DNA of 64,000 nucleotides from Listeria_A hofi (GTDB lineage: Bacteria; Bacillota; Bacilli; Lactobacillales; Listeriaceae). The notes beneath the pieces were generated by a model. It was given only the letters and a program-made list of their open reading frames with translations, did no database searches and had not been told where the DNA came from. A program made the translations under genes and the position numbers. Shown piece after piece: positions 63,794 to 64,000 of the stretch; position 1 is the first letter of the stretch; each line of letters begins with the position of its first letter. The stretch lies in the NCBI RefSeq assembly GCF_963575615.1, contig NZ_CAUYTL010000001.1, forward strand, positions 1 to 64,000, given 5' to 3'.

Positions 63794-64000
63794 TTGGAAA
63801 TTTATGCAGATGGTGCCAGTGCTGGTAACCCCGGACCAAGTGGTATCGGCATTGTCATTACAGCTGACGGGGTCCATGAACAAATAAGCATCCCACTCGG
63901 TATTTTGAGCAATCATGAAGCAGAATTTATTGCTATCAAAACAGCGCTTGCAAAAGCGATTCCTTACAATCCTAGTTTTATTCGTCTCTACTCCGATTCC
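63794..64000 (+). CDS. Ribonuclease HI-family protein (partial, runs off window)
   Basis: The first 69 codons are visible. Begins with TTG at 63794 after AGGAGG (63781-63786). The start reads LEIYADGASAGNPGPSGIG, with the first catalytic Asp of RNase HI (YADGAS, D at residue 5 after the start), then ILSNHEAEFIAI with the catalytic Glu, and YSDS with the next Asp at the window end. Removes RNA from RNA-DNA hybrids. The C-terminal half lies outside the window. Confidence 0.88.
   Translation, partial: MEIYADGASAGNPGPSGIGIVITADGVHEQISIPLGILSNHEAEFIAIKTALAKAIPYNPSFIRLYSDS

Noticed and set aside
63624..63887. Plus-strand 87-codon ORF starting in the repeat
   Set aside because: It reads the RNase HI region in another frame. 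The TTG start at 63794 after AGGAGG gives a clear RNase HI sequence.
63531..63916. Minus-strand ORFs over the csp-rnhA gap
   Set aside because: They run through the repeat element and the RNase HI reading frame. No family resemblance or ribosome site.

Overview
The window looks like a chromosomal segment of a Listeria species or close relative: AT-rich, low-GC Gram-positive. The gene series rpoZ-gmk-yicC-rqcH, the pyr operon, lspA, mnt, ctpA, msrA/B, degV, hlyIII, ccpN-ppsR-ppdK, dfrA-thyA, fhs, mntR, csp and an RNase HI gene matches, from memory, the order of the lmo1826-lmo1880 stretch of L. monocytogenes. Species cannot be fixed from this alone. Most genes lie on the minus strand.

Layout. 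1-4.8 kb: a decayed Crp/Fnr-like regulator, then rpoZ-gmk-yicC (minus) and a membrane protein plus rqcH (plus). 5-15 kb: an accessory carbohydrate island with an ABC importer, GH13 glucosidase, DUF1861 protein, GH130 phosphorylase, phosphohexomutase and a divergent LacI regulator. From memory this cassette lies elsewhere in L. monocytogenes (around lmo0858-lmo0865). 15-26.7 kb: the complete UMP operon pyrR-P-B-C-AA-AB-K-D-F-E, with PyrR-type attenuators before pyrR and pyrP. 27-31 kb: rluD, lspA, an AzgA-type purine permease and a MATE exporter. 31-36 kb: a Mn/Zn ABC importer, a MarR regulator and the CtpA protease. 36-41 kb: copZ, a pnuC-nadR NAD-salvage pair, copA and csoR. 41-47 kb: a VanY-type carboxypeptidase, deoD, yozE, an oxidoreductase, msrB/msrA, ypmS, an SGNH hydrolase and degV. 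47-56 kb: hemolysin III, a broken ltrA, ccpN-ppsR-ppdK, a repeat-rich gene-free stretch, and tcyP. 56-64 kb: an MFS transporter, dfrA-thyA, an ABC-F protein, fhs, mntR, csp and the start of an RNase HI gene cut by the window end.

No phage, integrase, IS transposase, CRISPR array, rRNA or tRNA was recognised, and no clearly new multigene defence or biosynthetic system. The most unusual material is non-coding. Two families of short interspersed elements with inverted termini occur. Family 1 has a hairpin core showing compensatory base changes, and one copy has a possible 6-bp target duplication at the yicC stop codon. Family 2 doubles as transcription terminators, and one of its copies appears to carry a family-1-like element nested inside it. 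Other items worth a second look are paired CcpN-type operators on the ccpN promoter, a likely GH130/DUF1861 paralogous pair in the sugar operon, the LtrA pseudogene with three lesions, and a tandemly repeated, hairpin-bearing region after ppdK.
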